From assembly GCA_016180235.1 (NCBI GenBank), contig JACPBQ010000002.1, positions 66,206 through 130,205 of the forward strand: a DNA stretch of 64,000 nucleotides, given 5' to 3'. The notes beneath the pieces were generated by a model. It saw only the letters and a program-made list of their open reading frames with translations. It did not search any database and had not been told where the DNA came from. Shown piece after piece: positions 14,125 to 22,476 of the stretch. The translations under genes were made by a program, and so were the position numbers. This DNA comes from Candidatus Woesearchaeota archaeon (GTDB lineage: Archaea > Nanobdellota > Nanobdellia > Woesearchaeales > GW2011-AR4). Position 1 is the stretch's first letter. Every line of letters starts with the position of its first letter.

Positions 14125-15249
14125 TCAATCTTTCAAAATAAATTTCTCTACCTGGTTTCTTGCCTTTTCCCTCTGCTTCTGATGCTCTTTGAGGAAGGCA
14201 TTAAGCTTGTCTATCAAAATCTGCTTCAGTTCCCCGCTTAATAATTTGCCGGATTTATATTCATCATGTATTTTTTTTAGTTTTTTATCATCTTCCTCGA
14301 GGAATGTAAGCCATTGATAACTAACATCTACATCGGGATTGCCTCCTTTTTTTCTATGCTCCTCTACTGTGTCTTTGCCTCCAGAGAAGGCATATTTATT
14401 TATTTTAGTTTTTACTTGGTCAGAATTATCGGTAGTGAATATAGTTGCATGCTCGCCTGTAGATGTTGACATTTTTCCTTTAGGTCCTGTTAAGGCAGGA
14501 AGAAACCTGCATAAAATGGTGGCTGGTTTTGGATACCCCAATGATTCTGCAACGTCTCTTGTCAGGCGGAAATGGACATCCTGATCTATGGCGCATGGTA
14601 TTAACACCCTTGTTTTTTTGTTTTCCATGATTGTCGGCAAGAAAGCCGGAACCGACTGCATTGCTGTATAGAATATAATCCCAATATTCTGTGAATCATT
14701 GAAGCCGAATGTTGATTTTATAGTGGAGAATGTCATCTTCTTCGCTGCCATGCATGCATGCTTGTACATGTGGCCCGCATATTCAGTATCCAGGAATATC
14801 TTTGTTCGTTTAGGGTCAAAACCCAAAGCAATTATGTCCAAGATGTTCTCATAAGCCCATCTCTTGGTGTCTTCTAAAGTCAAGCCCTGATTATAGAGGA
14901 ATTTTTCCTCATCAGGAATCTGGAACAGCAAAGTAACCTTAAATTTGTCCTGCAGCCATTTTGTGAATATCCAGGGTATTAAATGCCCCATATGGACCGG
15001 GCCTGACGGCGCTCTCCCGGTATAAAGATAAAATTTGTTGCCTTTTTCCAGCTCGTCCAGGGCCTTGTCCAGGTACATGTGCGAAAAAAATATCTTTCTT
15101 CTCAGAAAATAATGCAGGTCCTTGGTCCTTGATTTTAATTTTGCCGTGATCTTGTCATCTAGCGGCCTTACGCCAAATTCCCTGGTTAGTTTGTTATAAT
15201 CCACTTCCCCTGAAACTTCCCAGGGGGTTACCTTGAATTCTTTATCCAT
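14125..15249 (-). CDS. trpS: tryptophanyl-tRNA synthetase
   Basis: This class I synthetase charges tRNA-Trp. The HIGH-equivalent is PSGPVHMGHLIPW near residue 85 and the KMSKS-equivalent GPKGKMSTS near 260. The N-terminal DKEFKVTPWEVSGEVDYNKLT is typical of the archaeal/eukaryotic type. The start at 15249 (MDKEFK) fits a TTTAAATAAA TATA box about 26-30 nt upstream; the ATG four codons earlier would be too close to it. Length 374 aa is normal. Confidence 0.95.
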   Translation of the reverse strand: MDKEFKVTPWEVSGEVDYNKLTREFGVRPLDDKITAKLKSRTKDLHYFLRRKIFFSHMYLDKALDELEKGNKFYLYTGRAPSGPVHMGHLIPWIFTKWLQDKFKVTLLFQIPDEEKFLYNQGLTLEDTKRWAYENILDIIALGFDPKRTKIFLDTEYAGHMYKHACMAAKKMTFSTIKSTFGFNDSQNIGIIFYTAMQSVPAFLPTIMENKKTRVLIPCAIDQDVHFRLTRDVAESLGYPKPATILCRFLPALTGPKGKMSTSTGEHATIFTTDNSDQVKTKINKYAFSGGKDTVEEHRKKGGNPDVDVSYQWLTFLEEDDKKLKKIHDEYKSGKLLSGELKQILIDKLNAFLKEHQKQREKARNQVEKFILKD

Positions 15250-15342
15250 TTGGAATATCATTAAACCAGCTTTATTTAAAGATTTTGATTGAAACCTCAG
15301 CTAAGGATTAGCATAAGCAGGTTATAACAAGATAGAAAGGGT

Positions 15343-16251
15343 TTATTTATAGGGCTTTTGTTCCTTGACTTTTAAGTGTTGGAATCTCAATTGAGCAAGA
15401 TGCCCGCTAACCTGATCTTTTTGGTTTAAAACCCAAAAGGGGCCTTGATAAGGGGCATTTAGGTTGGGATTAGGATAAGGTATGTTTTTTTCCCAAGAGC
15501 CTGCCGCGAATTCGATAAAAGGCAAATCTGTGAGTGGATTGTCATTGTCCCTCCTTCTTAAGGGTGGAGAACCACCGTATGCCAGTCCGACCATAGCCCT
15601 TATCATCCCATCTCTCATGGGTATAGTATACCCGAAATGCCTCATTATGTGAAGAGTTGCCTCTTGGAGAGTAATGGATACTGGCAAAGGATTGTCCGTG
15701 CTAGAATCTGATTTTTTGCTTTGTGCCAACCCCACCAATATGTCCAAATATTCCCTTACGTTTTCATGCAGATTATGGGAGTTCCGTATAAGCACTATAT
15801 TAGCTGCCCTGGTGCCCATATAGTACGGTATAGGGTGCGCAGTAAAAAGAGAATTATTACGATAGAGCTGCTCAAATACTTGATTCAAAGTACCCTTATC
15901 GTATTGTTCAAGGTCCCTCATAAAAGAGTATCCTATCCTTTCAAAATAAAGGGATATTTTCCTGGCTTCTTGCTCTACAATATCAGTTATACCTTGCTTG
16001 CTTGCTTCTTGTGCTATTTCACCTTGCATTGCTGTTGTGCCGGTTTTCAAGGAGCGCATAAGCAGGAACAATTCCCGTTCGGATATATTTCCCAAATCTT
16101 TAGCATCCAAGGCACCTATGTATTCGTTCAATAGTTTTGGCGGCAACTCATCCAGCGCAAGTTCCCGCACTCTTCCAGAATGAGGCCTAATTGAATCTCT
16201 GATGTCCAAAATCGTAATTTCTGGTTTTGTACCCCCAAATCCTTTCTTCAT
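15343..16251 (-). CDS. hypothetical protein (302 aa)
   Basis: No family is recognised. The start at 16251 (MKKGFGGTKPEI) is preferred to an in-frame TTG five codons upstream, because TTTATAAATG lies about 26 nt before it. The protein is soluble and rich in charged helices in its first half (ELFLLMRSLKTGTTAMQGEIAQEA). The second half is Pro/Asn-rich (SSTDNPLPVSIT, NIPYPNPNLNAPYQGPFWVL). No signal peptide or membrane helix is visible. It may be lineage-specific. Confidence 0.65.
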   Translation of the reverse strand: MKKGFGGTKPEITILDIRDSIRPHSGRVRELALDELPPKLLNEYIGALDAKDLGNISERELFLLMRSLKTGTTAMQGEIAQEASKQGITDIVEQEARKISLYFERIGYSFMRDLEQYDKGTLNQVFEQLYRNNSLFTAHPIPYYMGTRAANIVLIRNSHNLHENVREYLDILVGLAQSKKSDSSTDNPLPVSITLQEATLHIMRHFGYTIPMRDGMIRAMVGLAYGGSPPLRRRDNDNPLTDLPFIEFAAGSWEKNIPYPNPNLNAPYQGPFWVLNQKDQVSGHLAQLRFQHLKVKEQKPYK

Positions 16252-16339
16252 TTTCCAGGATATCAAATGAAATCATCATTTATAAATCTTTCTATTTTTG
16301 TTACTTAGTAGTTATAACATTATATAGTCAATTTAGGTG

Positions 16340-17212
16340 TTAAGAAATCACTATAAGGGCAGCGCCCAATGCCATTATAACCGCTCCGGACAAGCGCCCT
16401 TTTATATCTTTCTCCTTAAAAACAAAATATCCGAACAAAACCCCAAATACTATGCTCAGCCTTTTTATTGCTATTACGTAAGACACTAAAGCAAGCTTTA
16501 AAGCATTCATCTGGAGCAGCCAGATAAGCGCAATGATCACCCCTATAAGCAAAAATGCCAGGAAATGTGATTTTGTCACACTAATTACCGGTTTTTTCGA
16601 TATTGCGGCAAGTAAACTCAATAAAGTAAAGATAACTGCTGATATTGAAATCGACCAAAAGGCAGGGGAAGAATTGATAACTCCCAGTTTGTCAATTGCA
16701 GCGGTAAAGCTCCATACAAAAGCTACAAAAAGCATAAGCCTTGTCCCCTTATTATCTAATAAAGCCTTGAAAGGGGATAAAAATCCTTTATGTCTTTCCC
16801 TGGCATTGAGCGCATAAGAGCCTGCAACAACAAGCATGATTCCTAAAAACCCAGGAAATGATGGTATTTCTTTGTTGATAAAAGCAGAGGTAATAATAAG
16901 GAACATTGGAGTAAAGGCCAGCATCGGTATCGCAAGGGACAAATCAGAATATTTCAATGCCCTCATAAAATAGACTATAGCCAAAACATTGAGAATGCTG
17001 CCTAAAAACAAAGCAGTCCAAAAGGTCTTGTTTAATTCCGGAATCTGGATAAAAAACAGCAAAGGCAACAGAAAAATAGTAGCGAATAGGCTTACAGCCC
17101 AAGCGACCATGATAGCATCAACGCGTTTTAAGCTTTTCTTGACAAAGACGTCATGCAATGACTGCAAAAAAGCAACCAAAAACCCATAAATAAACCATAG
17201 CATTTTACTCAA
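16340..17212 (-). CDS. EamA/DMT-family membrane transporter
   Basis: About ten membrane helices are arranged as two EamA repeats. The first runs roughly 3-135, with AWAVSLFATIFLLPLLFF. The second runs 155-288, ending GRLSGAVIMALGAALIVIS. Charged DMT-type positions such as ALKYSDLSLAIPMLAFTPMFLI are kept. Members export metabolites or sugars; the substrate cannot be read from sequence. It overlaps the rpe gene by 8 nt, so they are translationally coupled, which hints at a sugar-phosphate link. Confidence 0.85.
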   Translation of the reverse strand: MSKMLWFIYGFLVAFLQSLHDVFVKKSLKRVDAIMVAWAVSLFATIFLLPLLFFIQIPELNKTFWTALFLGSILNVLAIVYFMRALKYSDLSLAIPMLAFTPMFLIITSAFINKEIPSFPGFLGIMLVVAGSYALNARERHKGFLSPFKALLDNKGTRLMLFVAFVWSFTAAIDKLGVINSSPAFWSISISAVIFTLLSLLAAISKKPVISVTKSHFLAFLLIGVIIALIWLLQMNALKLALVSYVIAIKRLSIVFGVLFGYFVFKEKDIKGRLSGAVIMALGAALIVIS

Positions 17213-17858
17213 CCGCAGCCCTGAGCTTTTTTATGGCTTTAGCCTTGTCTTTTGCCTTGAAAATATAAGAATTAGCCACAAACATGTTTGCTCCTGCCTT
17301 TGCTGCCAAAGCTGCCGTATCGTCATTTATGCCTCCGTCAACCTCAATATCCATATCAGGCTTTAACCTTCTTAATTCAGTGGCTTTTGATAACGCTTCC
17401 TTAATGAACCCTTGCCCTGAAAATCCCGGCTCAACAGTCATAATCAGCACAATATCAGCTTTATCAAGGATATTTTTTATTTTTTCCAATGGCGTTTTTG
17501 GGTTTATCGCAACTCCGGCCTTGATATTATTTTTTTTAATGAATTTTAATGTTTTTTCTATATTGGAACAAGCCTCATAATGCACGGTTATATTGTTGAT
17601 TTTTAGCTCTGGATTGGCATTAATAAAACTCATAATATAATTATGGCTTGGCTCTTTTACCATAAGATGTATATCCAAGGGAATTTTTGTATCTAAACTT
17701 TTCAATTGCTCTGCCTGCGGCGTTTTATTCGGCACAAAGATATTATCCATAATATCGACTTGCAGTAAATCAGAATAAGGCTCAATCTCCTTGAGATCTT
17801 TGTTTATAGTCTTAAAGTTAGGGGACAATATGGCAGGCACTATCTTTATTTTAGGCAT
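17205..17858 (-). CDS. rpe: ribulose-phosphate 3-epimerase
   Basis: This TIM-barrel enzyme interconverts ribulose 5-phosphate and xylulose 5-phosphate. Signatures are VPAILSPNF, LQVDIMDNIFVPN, IPLDIHLMVKEPS, VEPGFSGQGFI and DIEVDGGIND, which supply the metal and catalytic residues (His/Asp pairs). Length 217 aa is normal. With no other pentose-pathway gene in the window, its context is only the coupled DMT transporter. Confidence 0.94.
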   Translation of the reverse strand: MPKIKIVPAILSPNFKTINKDLKEIEPYSDLLQVDIMDNIFVPNKTPQAEQLKSLDTKIPLDIHLMVKEPSHNYIMSFINANPELKINNITVHYEACSNIEKTLKFIKKNNIKAGVAINPKTPLEKIKNILDKADIVLIMTVEPGFSGQGFIKEALSKATELRRLKPDMDIEVDGGINDDTAALAAKAGANMFVANSYIFKAKDKAKAIKKLRAAVE

Positions 17859-17899
17859 ATTAATGAAAATAAAAATAAGGGTATAAAAGAATTTCCAAT

Positions 17900-18706
17900 T
17901 TATTTCTTCTTTTCAGCCGGTTTGGCTTCTTTCTTGGGCTCTTCCTTCTTTGCCTCTGCTTTTCCAGCTGCTGGCTTTTCCCCTTCCTTAGCCGCTCCTG
18001 CAGCAGCTTCTCCCTCAGCAGGCAATAATTCCTTGATGATCTTATCAGGAATTCCAGCTTCAGAAAGCTTGGCCTTGATGGCTCCTCTCTCCTTGCCGGC
18101 CATATCCGCAATAATGGCCTTGGCAGTCTTTTCAAACTCTGCCCTTCTCCTTTCAATCTCCTCGGCAAGATGCTTCTTCTCTTCCTCAAGCTGCTTGAGC
18201 TCTTCCGCTGAAAGCTCTGTCTTCTCTTCTTTGATTTCCCTGTCATATTTGCCGGCATTGACTTCGTTTATGGCCTCGACCGCTGGCTTGCCTTCAACAA
18301 GGATTCCCATTGAATTGCATGTTCCTATGATTTCCTTGACTTTTGCCTTTAAATCCCTGCCAAGCAGGCTGCCTTCCTTCATCTTAGCTACCTTGATGAT
18401 TTGCTCGATAAGAACATCAGCCACTTTGTCTGTCTTTGGGTTTCCTGAGCCCTTTTCTATCCCTGCTTCCTTGAGTATCAAAGATGCTGCAGGCGGAGTT
18501 CCAATAGAAATCTGGAAGGATTTTGTATCAACATCTACTATGACTTTGACCGGTACCTGCATGCCATTAAATGCAGATGTTTTTTTATTAATCTCCCCAA
18601 CTACCTGGCCTATATTGACTCCCAAAGGCCCCAGAGCTGGCCCTAGCGGAGGAGCTGCTGTCGCTTTTCCTCCAGCCACCAATGCTTCTACTGTCTGTGT
18701 AGCCAT
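17900..18706 (-). CDS. rpl11: ribosomal protein uL11 with long charged C-terminal extension
   Basis: Residues 1-158 are a complete archaeal uL11: the N-terminal GGKATAAPPLGPALGPLGVNI, then an rRNA-binding C-domain with GSGNPKTDKVADV and GTCNSMGILVEGK. The domain should end near NAGKYD. About 108 extra residues follow: a coiled-coil-like Glu/Lys stretch, a second helical part (KAIIADMAGKERGAIKAKLSEAGIPDKII), and a low-complexity Ala/Lys/Pro/Glu tail. The gene closes the ftsZ-secE-spt5-L11 block. The extension is the odd feature. Confidence 0.93.
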   Translation of the reverse strand: MATQTVEALVAGGKATAAPPLGPALGPLGVNIGQVVGEINKKTSAFNGMQVPVKVIVDVDTKSFQISIGTPPAASLILKEAGIEKGSGNPKTDKVADVLIEQIIKVAKMKEGSLLGRDLKAKVKEIIGTCNSMGILVEGKPAVEAINEVNAGKYDREIKEEKTELSAEELKQLEEEKKHLAEEIERRRAEFEKTAKAIIADMAGKERGAIKAKLSEAGIPDKIIKELLPAEGEAAAGAAKEGEKPAAGKAEAKKEEPKKEAKPAEKKK

Positions 18707-18792
18707 TTTATTTTTATTTTAAGATTTTATATTTATTTTCTATGATCAATTAAAATTAATGAAAAAAAGAAGCATTGAGTCATTTATAAACC

Positions 18793-19272
18793 TTACTCTG
18801 CTTGCCCCTCATCAGTTTCCCTTCTTATTACCTTTACCGCATCCATTTTTACCGTTATAGGTATTGGCACAGCTGCTTCCAAAAGCTCAACAACAACATC
18901 TTCCTTTTGCTTGTCTATTCTTGTTACTTTTGCCTGCTCTCTTTTGAAAGGCCCTGAGATTATCTCAACAATATCATTTTTCTGTATGTTCATCTCTACC
19001 TTGACCTGCTCAAGCATGTGCTCTATTTCACTGTACTCTACAGTTTTTGGCAATATCCCACGGGCATAAGGGACATTAAATGCTGCCTGCTCTGCATCAG
19101 TCTTTGTGCCTGCCTCAAGGAAGATATAGCCCCTCATGCCGTGCGGCCTTACGACTGAGAAAACCTCAAGCTTCTTTTTCTGGGCATTCGAGACTATGAA
19201 GTCCATAACCTGGTCTTCCCTGTTTGCAGTAGTCCTTAGTCCGTAAATTTGTGATTTTTGCTCTTGTTCCAT
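18793..19272 (-). CDS. spt5: transcription elongation factor Spt5 (NusG-like)
   Basis: The NGN domain is YGLRTTANREDQVMDFIV to about residue 85, with VVRPHGMRGYIFLEA. The KOW domain follows (DIVEIISGPFKREQAKVTRIDKQKEDVVVELLEAAVPIPITV). Spt5 clamps RNA polymerase with Spt4 and links it to the ribosome. The ATG at 19272 is taken as the start; an in-frame TTG lies two codons upstream. Its place between secE and L11 is the conserved archaeal/bacterial order. Confidence 0.94.
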   Translation of the reverse strand: MEQEQKSQIYGLRTTANREDQVMDFIVSNAQKKKLEVFSVVRPHGMRGYIFLEAGTKTDAEQAAFNVPYARGILPKTVEYSEIEHMLEQVKVEMNIQKNDIVEIISGPFKREQAKVTRIDKQKEDVVVELLEAAVPIPITVKMDAVKVIRRETDEGQAE

Positions 19273-19590
19273 TTTCAAAAACTTTTTATCGTGTCCTTAC
19301 CAACTATTTGCTAAATCATTTTTTAATAACACAATTTATTTCTTTACTGCAATAAAATATGCAAAATAATCACCTGCGTTTTTGCCCGAACAAAGCATAA
19401 TAGCAAAAACTCCGGCTTAGGTTTTTGTTTTTTATTGCCCTTTTTTATTAAGTTGTAAATCTATGCTGATTTTAACAAATTGTTGTGAGCTTATTTGTGA
19501 AACCAATGTAATTGGTGCCGGAAATTTATTTCCGAGCACGTATTGGCATTTTAAGTTATATTGCTTGAAATTAGCCTCTATTTAAAAGCT
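19273..19590. other. 318-nt gap between spt5 and secE with nested inverted repeats
   Basis: GCAATAAAA (19349-19357) is complementary to TTTTATTGC (19430-19438) and encloses CAAAAAC/GTTTTTG. Further on, CCAAT...ATTGG encloses GTGCCGGAAAT/ATTTCCG-A-GCAC around 19514-19540. No gene is seen. In most archaea these two genes are close, so the spacer is long. Confidence 0.5.
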
Positions 19591-19779
19591 TTAGGGAAAA
19601 AGCATCTGCTTGGCCATTGTGAATAAGAACCCTATGAGCCCTATTATTATGATTCCAAGCCCAGAAGCTTTGACTATTGTCTTAAATTCAACAGCATCAG
19701 GCTTTCTTGTTATCTTTAATACCCTTATGCACTCGCCAGTAAAGCTTTTAAGCCTTATCCACAAAGAACTGAAATTCAT
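19591..19779 (-). CDS. secE: preprotein translocase subunit SecE / Sec61-gamma
   Basis: This 62-aa single-helix subunit clamps SecY. It has the amphipathic region RLKSFTGECIRVLKITRKPDAVEFKTIVKAS followed by one membrane helix (GLGIIIIGLIGFLFTMAKQM). RKPDxxEF is the family hallmark. It lies between ftsZ and spt5 on the same strand, one base from the ftsZ stop. Confidence 0.92.
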   Translation of the reverse strand: MNFSSLWIRLKSFTGECIRVLKITRKPDAVEFKTIVKASGLGIIIIGLIGFLFTMAKQMLFP

Positions 19780-19780
19780 T

Positions 19781-20884
19781 TTAATCCAAAAATTCTATCC
19801 CCAGCTCGGATTCCATTTCTTTTTTCTTCTTGTCTGTAGTCTTGATGCCGGATCCCAGTATTTGGGAGCTTTTTACTCCTGTTACAATCAGCATTGTCCT
19901 TATTGTCTTTTCCATATCCTTGCTTATCTGCGCGCCCCAGATGATCCTTGCGTCATCATCAAGTTTCTCCGATATAGTCTCGACAACTTTCCTTGCCTCA
20001 TCCAATGTCATGTCTTCTCCGCCAACAACGTTGATCAATGCTCCGTTGGCTCCTGAGATATCAACATCAAGAAGAGGGTTGTTAATTGCCTTTTCCACAG
20101 CCTCTACAGCCCGGTTTTCAGTATCGCTTTCTCCAACTCCTATCAAAGCAACTCCGCCGCCTTTCATGACAGCCCTGATATCGGCAAAATCAAGGTTTAC
20201 CAGGCCTGCTTTGGTCACAAGCTCTGCTATTCCCTTGACTGCATTAGTAAGAATCTCATCTGCAACCTTAAAAGCTGTGTGCAATGGCAAATCCGGCGCT
20301 AATTCCAGAAGCTTTTCATTCGGTATGACTATCAAAGTATCGACAATCTGCTCCATCTTTTCAAGCCCCATGACTGCATTTTCATACCTCCTGTGGCCTT
20401 CCATGTTAAACGGCAATGTGACGATGCCAACGGTAAGAGCTCCTACTTTCTTGGCAATTTCAGCAACTACCGGAGCTGAGCCGGTTCCCGTGCCCCCTCC
20501 TAAGCCGCATGTTATGAAAACCATGTCTGAGCCGTGCAGTAATTTCTTGATGTCTGCCTCCTGCTCCCTTGCTGCTTCCTCCCCCAATCTGGGGTCTGAG
20601 CCTGCTCCATGGCCTCTTGTAAGTTCCCTTCCAATAAGGATTTTCTTGTTTGAATTGGTAAAAAGCAAGTCCTGCGCATCTGTATTGATAGCTATAGTTT
20701 CTGCCCCTATTATTCCTACCTCAGAGATTCTTTGGATGGTATTATTGCCTCCTCCCCCGCATCCCACTACTTTTATTGTAGCCCTTTGCGAGGCAAGAAG
20801 CTGCTCAAGCTCTGCATCTATATCCTTATTAGAGTAAGAAGGCTGAGAAACTGAATCCGCTGCTATTATGTCTGGTTGCACCAT
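19781..20884 (-). CDS. ftsZ: cell division GTPase FtsZ
   Basis: This tubulin-fold GTPase forms the division ring. The nucleotide loop GCGGGGNNT is near residue 40, NTDAQDL near 68, the tubulin signature GGGTGTGSAP near 109, and the catalytic T7 loop NLDFADIRAVM near 210. GGAGGT lies about 7 nt before the ATG. A short polar N-terminal tail (MVQPDIIAADSVSQ) precedes the core. It heads the ftsZ-secE-spt5-L11 run. Confidence 0.97.
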   Translation of the reverse strand: MVQPDIIAADSVSQPSYSNKDIDAELEQLLASQRATIKVVGCGGGGNNTIQRISEVGIIGAETIAINTDAQDLLFTNSNKKILIGRELTRGHGAGSDPRLGEEAAREQEADIKKLLHGSDMVFITCGLGGGTGTGSAPVVAEIAKKVGALTVGIVTLPFNMEGHRRYENAVMGLEKMEQIVDTLIVIPNEKLLELAPDLPLHTAFKVADEILTNAVKGIAELVTKAGLVNLDFADIRAVMKGGGVALIGVGESDTENRAVEAVEKAINNPLLDVDISGANGALINVVGGEDMTLDEARKVVETISEKLDDDARIIWGAQISKDMEKTIRTMLIVTGVKSSQILGSGIKTTDKKKKEMESELGIEFLD

Positions 20885-20929
20885 GCGTACCTCCTTTGCA
20901 ATAATAATTATTTTTAACTAATATTTAAA

Positions 20930-21595
20930 CTATTTGTTTTTTGCTTTCTTTTCGGCAGAAAATTCAACCTTTTTTATTGAGGGGATGAGCTCTTTCAGCT
21001 TCTTGCCAATCTCATCCTTGGCTTCCCGGGGTATATCCGCCTTTAATGTTACTTTTGCATCATTTTCCTTTATTTCCGCGCTGAAATCCTTTGTTCCCAG
21101 GCTCAATTTTACATATCCTGCCAGCTTTTCCCTGTCATCAGTTATCTTCTTGTTCACCTTTACGTGGTATACCAGCTCTTTTCCCGCAAGTGGATGGTTA
21201 AAATCAATCAGAGTCCTCCCGCCGCTTACCGTTTTTATTGTGCCTGCGATCCCGTCAATATTCACCCGCAATCCGGGCATTGGCTGTATGTTCTGCTGCT
21301 TGAACTTGTTAGTGGGCATAAGCTGTATAAGCTTGGCGTTTTTGCTGCCGAATGCATCTTCCGGCTTTAATTCTATGTTATACTCTTTTCCTGTTTCCTT
21401 GCCTTCAATGTTCTTGTCAATCCCCTTAAGTACGTGCTCTTCTCCCACGCATATGACTATTGGCCCAAAATCATGGCCGTGCAGGTCATTTTCCTTTGCA
21501 ACTTTCTCGTATGTGGTGTCAAATACAGTGCCATCTTCCTTTATTTTGCCCGTATATTCTATTTCTATGAAATCGTGTTTTTTTATGGTCTCCAT
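20930..21595 (-). CDS. FKBP-type peptidyl-prolyl isomerase (SlyD-like)
   Basis: The FKBP fold is read from DFIEIEYTGKIKEDGTVFDTT and the insert-in-flap region VICVGEEHVLKGIDKNIEGK. FNHPLAGKELVYHVKV follows, which is the SlyD-type long form (about 150 aa). A C-terminal domain of about 65 aa (KLSLGTKDFSAEI to IPSIKKVEFS) is seen in archaeal long FKBPs. It lacks a signal peptide, so it is cytoplasmic. A TATA box is near 21638-21645 and a perfect palindrome at 21660-21676 lies just upstream of it. Confidence 0.92.
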   Translation of the reverse strand: METIKKHDFIEIEYTGKIKEDGTVFDTTYEKVAKENDLHGHDFGPIVICVGEEHVLKGIDKNIEGKETGKEYNIELKPEDAFGSKNAKLIQLMPTNKFKQQNIQPMPGLRVNIDGIAGTIKTVSGGRTLIDFNHPLAGKELVYHVKVNKKITDDREKLAGYVKLSLGTKDFSAEIKENDAKVTLKADIPREAKDEIGKKLKELIPSIKKVEFSAEKKAKNK

Positions 21596-21659
21596 TTTAA
21601 TGAAAATAAGAACTAGATTTTTGCAATTATAGCCGCTTTATAAGTTTTTTTGTTTTTCA

Positions 21660-21676
21660 ATGTCAAAATTTGACAT
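21660..21676. promoter_or_regulatory. 17-nt palindrome upstream of the FKBP promoter
   Basis: ATGTCAAAATTTGACAT is a perfect palindrome around a central A. It lies about 15-30 nt upstream of the TATA box of the FKBP gene, where archaeal activators often bind. Confidence 0.4.
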
Positions 21677-21794
21677 GGTTATCGGGTTTTATTATTTGAT
21701 TTTTTATTGGTGCAATGATTTTATTTTTGATTGTTTTATTGTTGTTTTTTTATTGAAACTAGTTAATGTGTGGCTTTAAGTGTTTGTTATGGCT

Positions 21795-22331
21795 TTATTT
21801 CCTCTTGATTGCCTGCTTTATTATCCTGTCAGCCACTTCTTTAACGCTCAGACTGGTAGTGTCTATGACTATGTTGTACATTTCCTCATCATAATAGTCG
21901 ATGCCATAATACTGCCTGTATCTTTTCCTCTCGCTTGCCTCTCTTTCCCTGATTTTTGATATGACTTCATGTATATTCCTGTTTTTCTCGTCCTTTCTCT
22001 CATCCTTAAGTATCCTTTCTGCCCTGACCCTGTCCTCGCATTCAAGGAAGATTTTTACATCGGCATTCGGAATGAAATATGCAGTCAGCCTTCCATCAAT
22101 GACAAAATCGTCTTCTGTCCTGAGCTTCATCTGCCTGTCGTCAAGCTCGTTGTCTATTGACTTGTCTTTTTCCGCAATCTTTCCAAGCTCAAGCAAAGAG
22201 ATATTTCTCTCTTTGGCCATCTGCCTCATCAAATCACCGATGGAATAATGCTTGAGATGCAGCCTTTTTGCAAGCTCTTTTGCGACAGTGCTCTTTCCGC
22301 TTCCGGCTTTTCCTGAGATTGTTATAATCAT
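21795..22331 (-). CDS. cmk: cytidylate kinase (archaeal type)
   Basis: This P-loop nucleoside monophosphate kinase makes CDP from CMP. MIITISGKAGSGKSTVAKELAK is the Walker A. YSIGDLMRQMAKER, DFVIDGRLTAYFIPNADVKIFL and the lid ERILKDERKDEK match the 180-aa archaeal Cmk. KLRTEDDFVIDGRL is the base-recognition part. It is divergent from the COG1395 regulator. Confidence 0.92.
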   Translation of the reverse strand: MIITISGKAGSGKSTVAKELAKRLHLKHYSIGDLMRQMAKERNISLLELGKIAEKDKSIDNELDDRQMKLRTEDDFVIDGRLTAYFIPNADVKIFLECEDRVRAERILKDERKDEKNRNIHEVISKIREREASERKRYRQYYGIDYYDEEMYNIVIDTTSLSVKEVADRIIKQAIKRK

Positions 22332-22393
22332 TTTGCTTAGATTAAATAATGCGGTTTATAAGTTTTGTTGTGTGGTTCTTATTTTGAAAACAT

Positions 22394-22408
22394 AAATTGC
22401 CGCAATTT
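22394..22408. promoter_or_regulatory. 15-nt palindrome between cmk and the COG1395 regulator
   Basis: AAATTGC-C-GCAATTT is a perfect inverted repeat in the divergent region, about 45 nt from the TATA boxes of both genes. It could be an operator. Confidence 0.35.
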
Positions 22409-22476
22409 TTCTGGCATTTCTGAAAAAACAAAGTTTTTTCGAAATGTTTTTAAAAAAAGTTAAAGTTGCTTTGCTC

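Noticed and set aside
17860-18258. Arg/Lys-rich minus frame inside the uL11 extension
   Set aside because: It is an alternative frame over the low-complexity Ala/Lys/Glu tail; uL11 explains the sequence.
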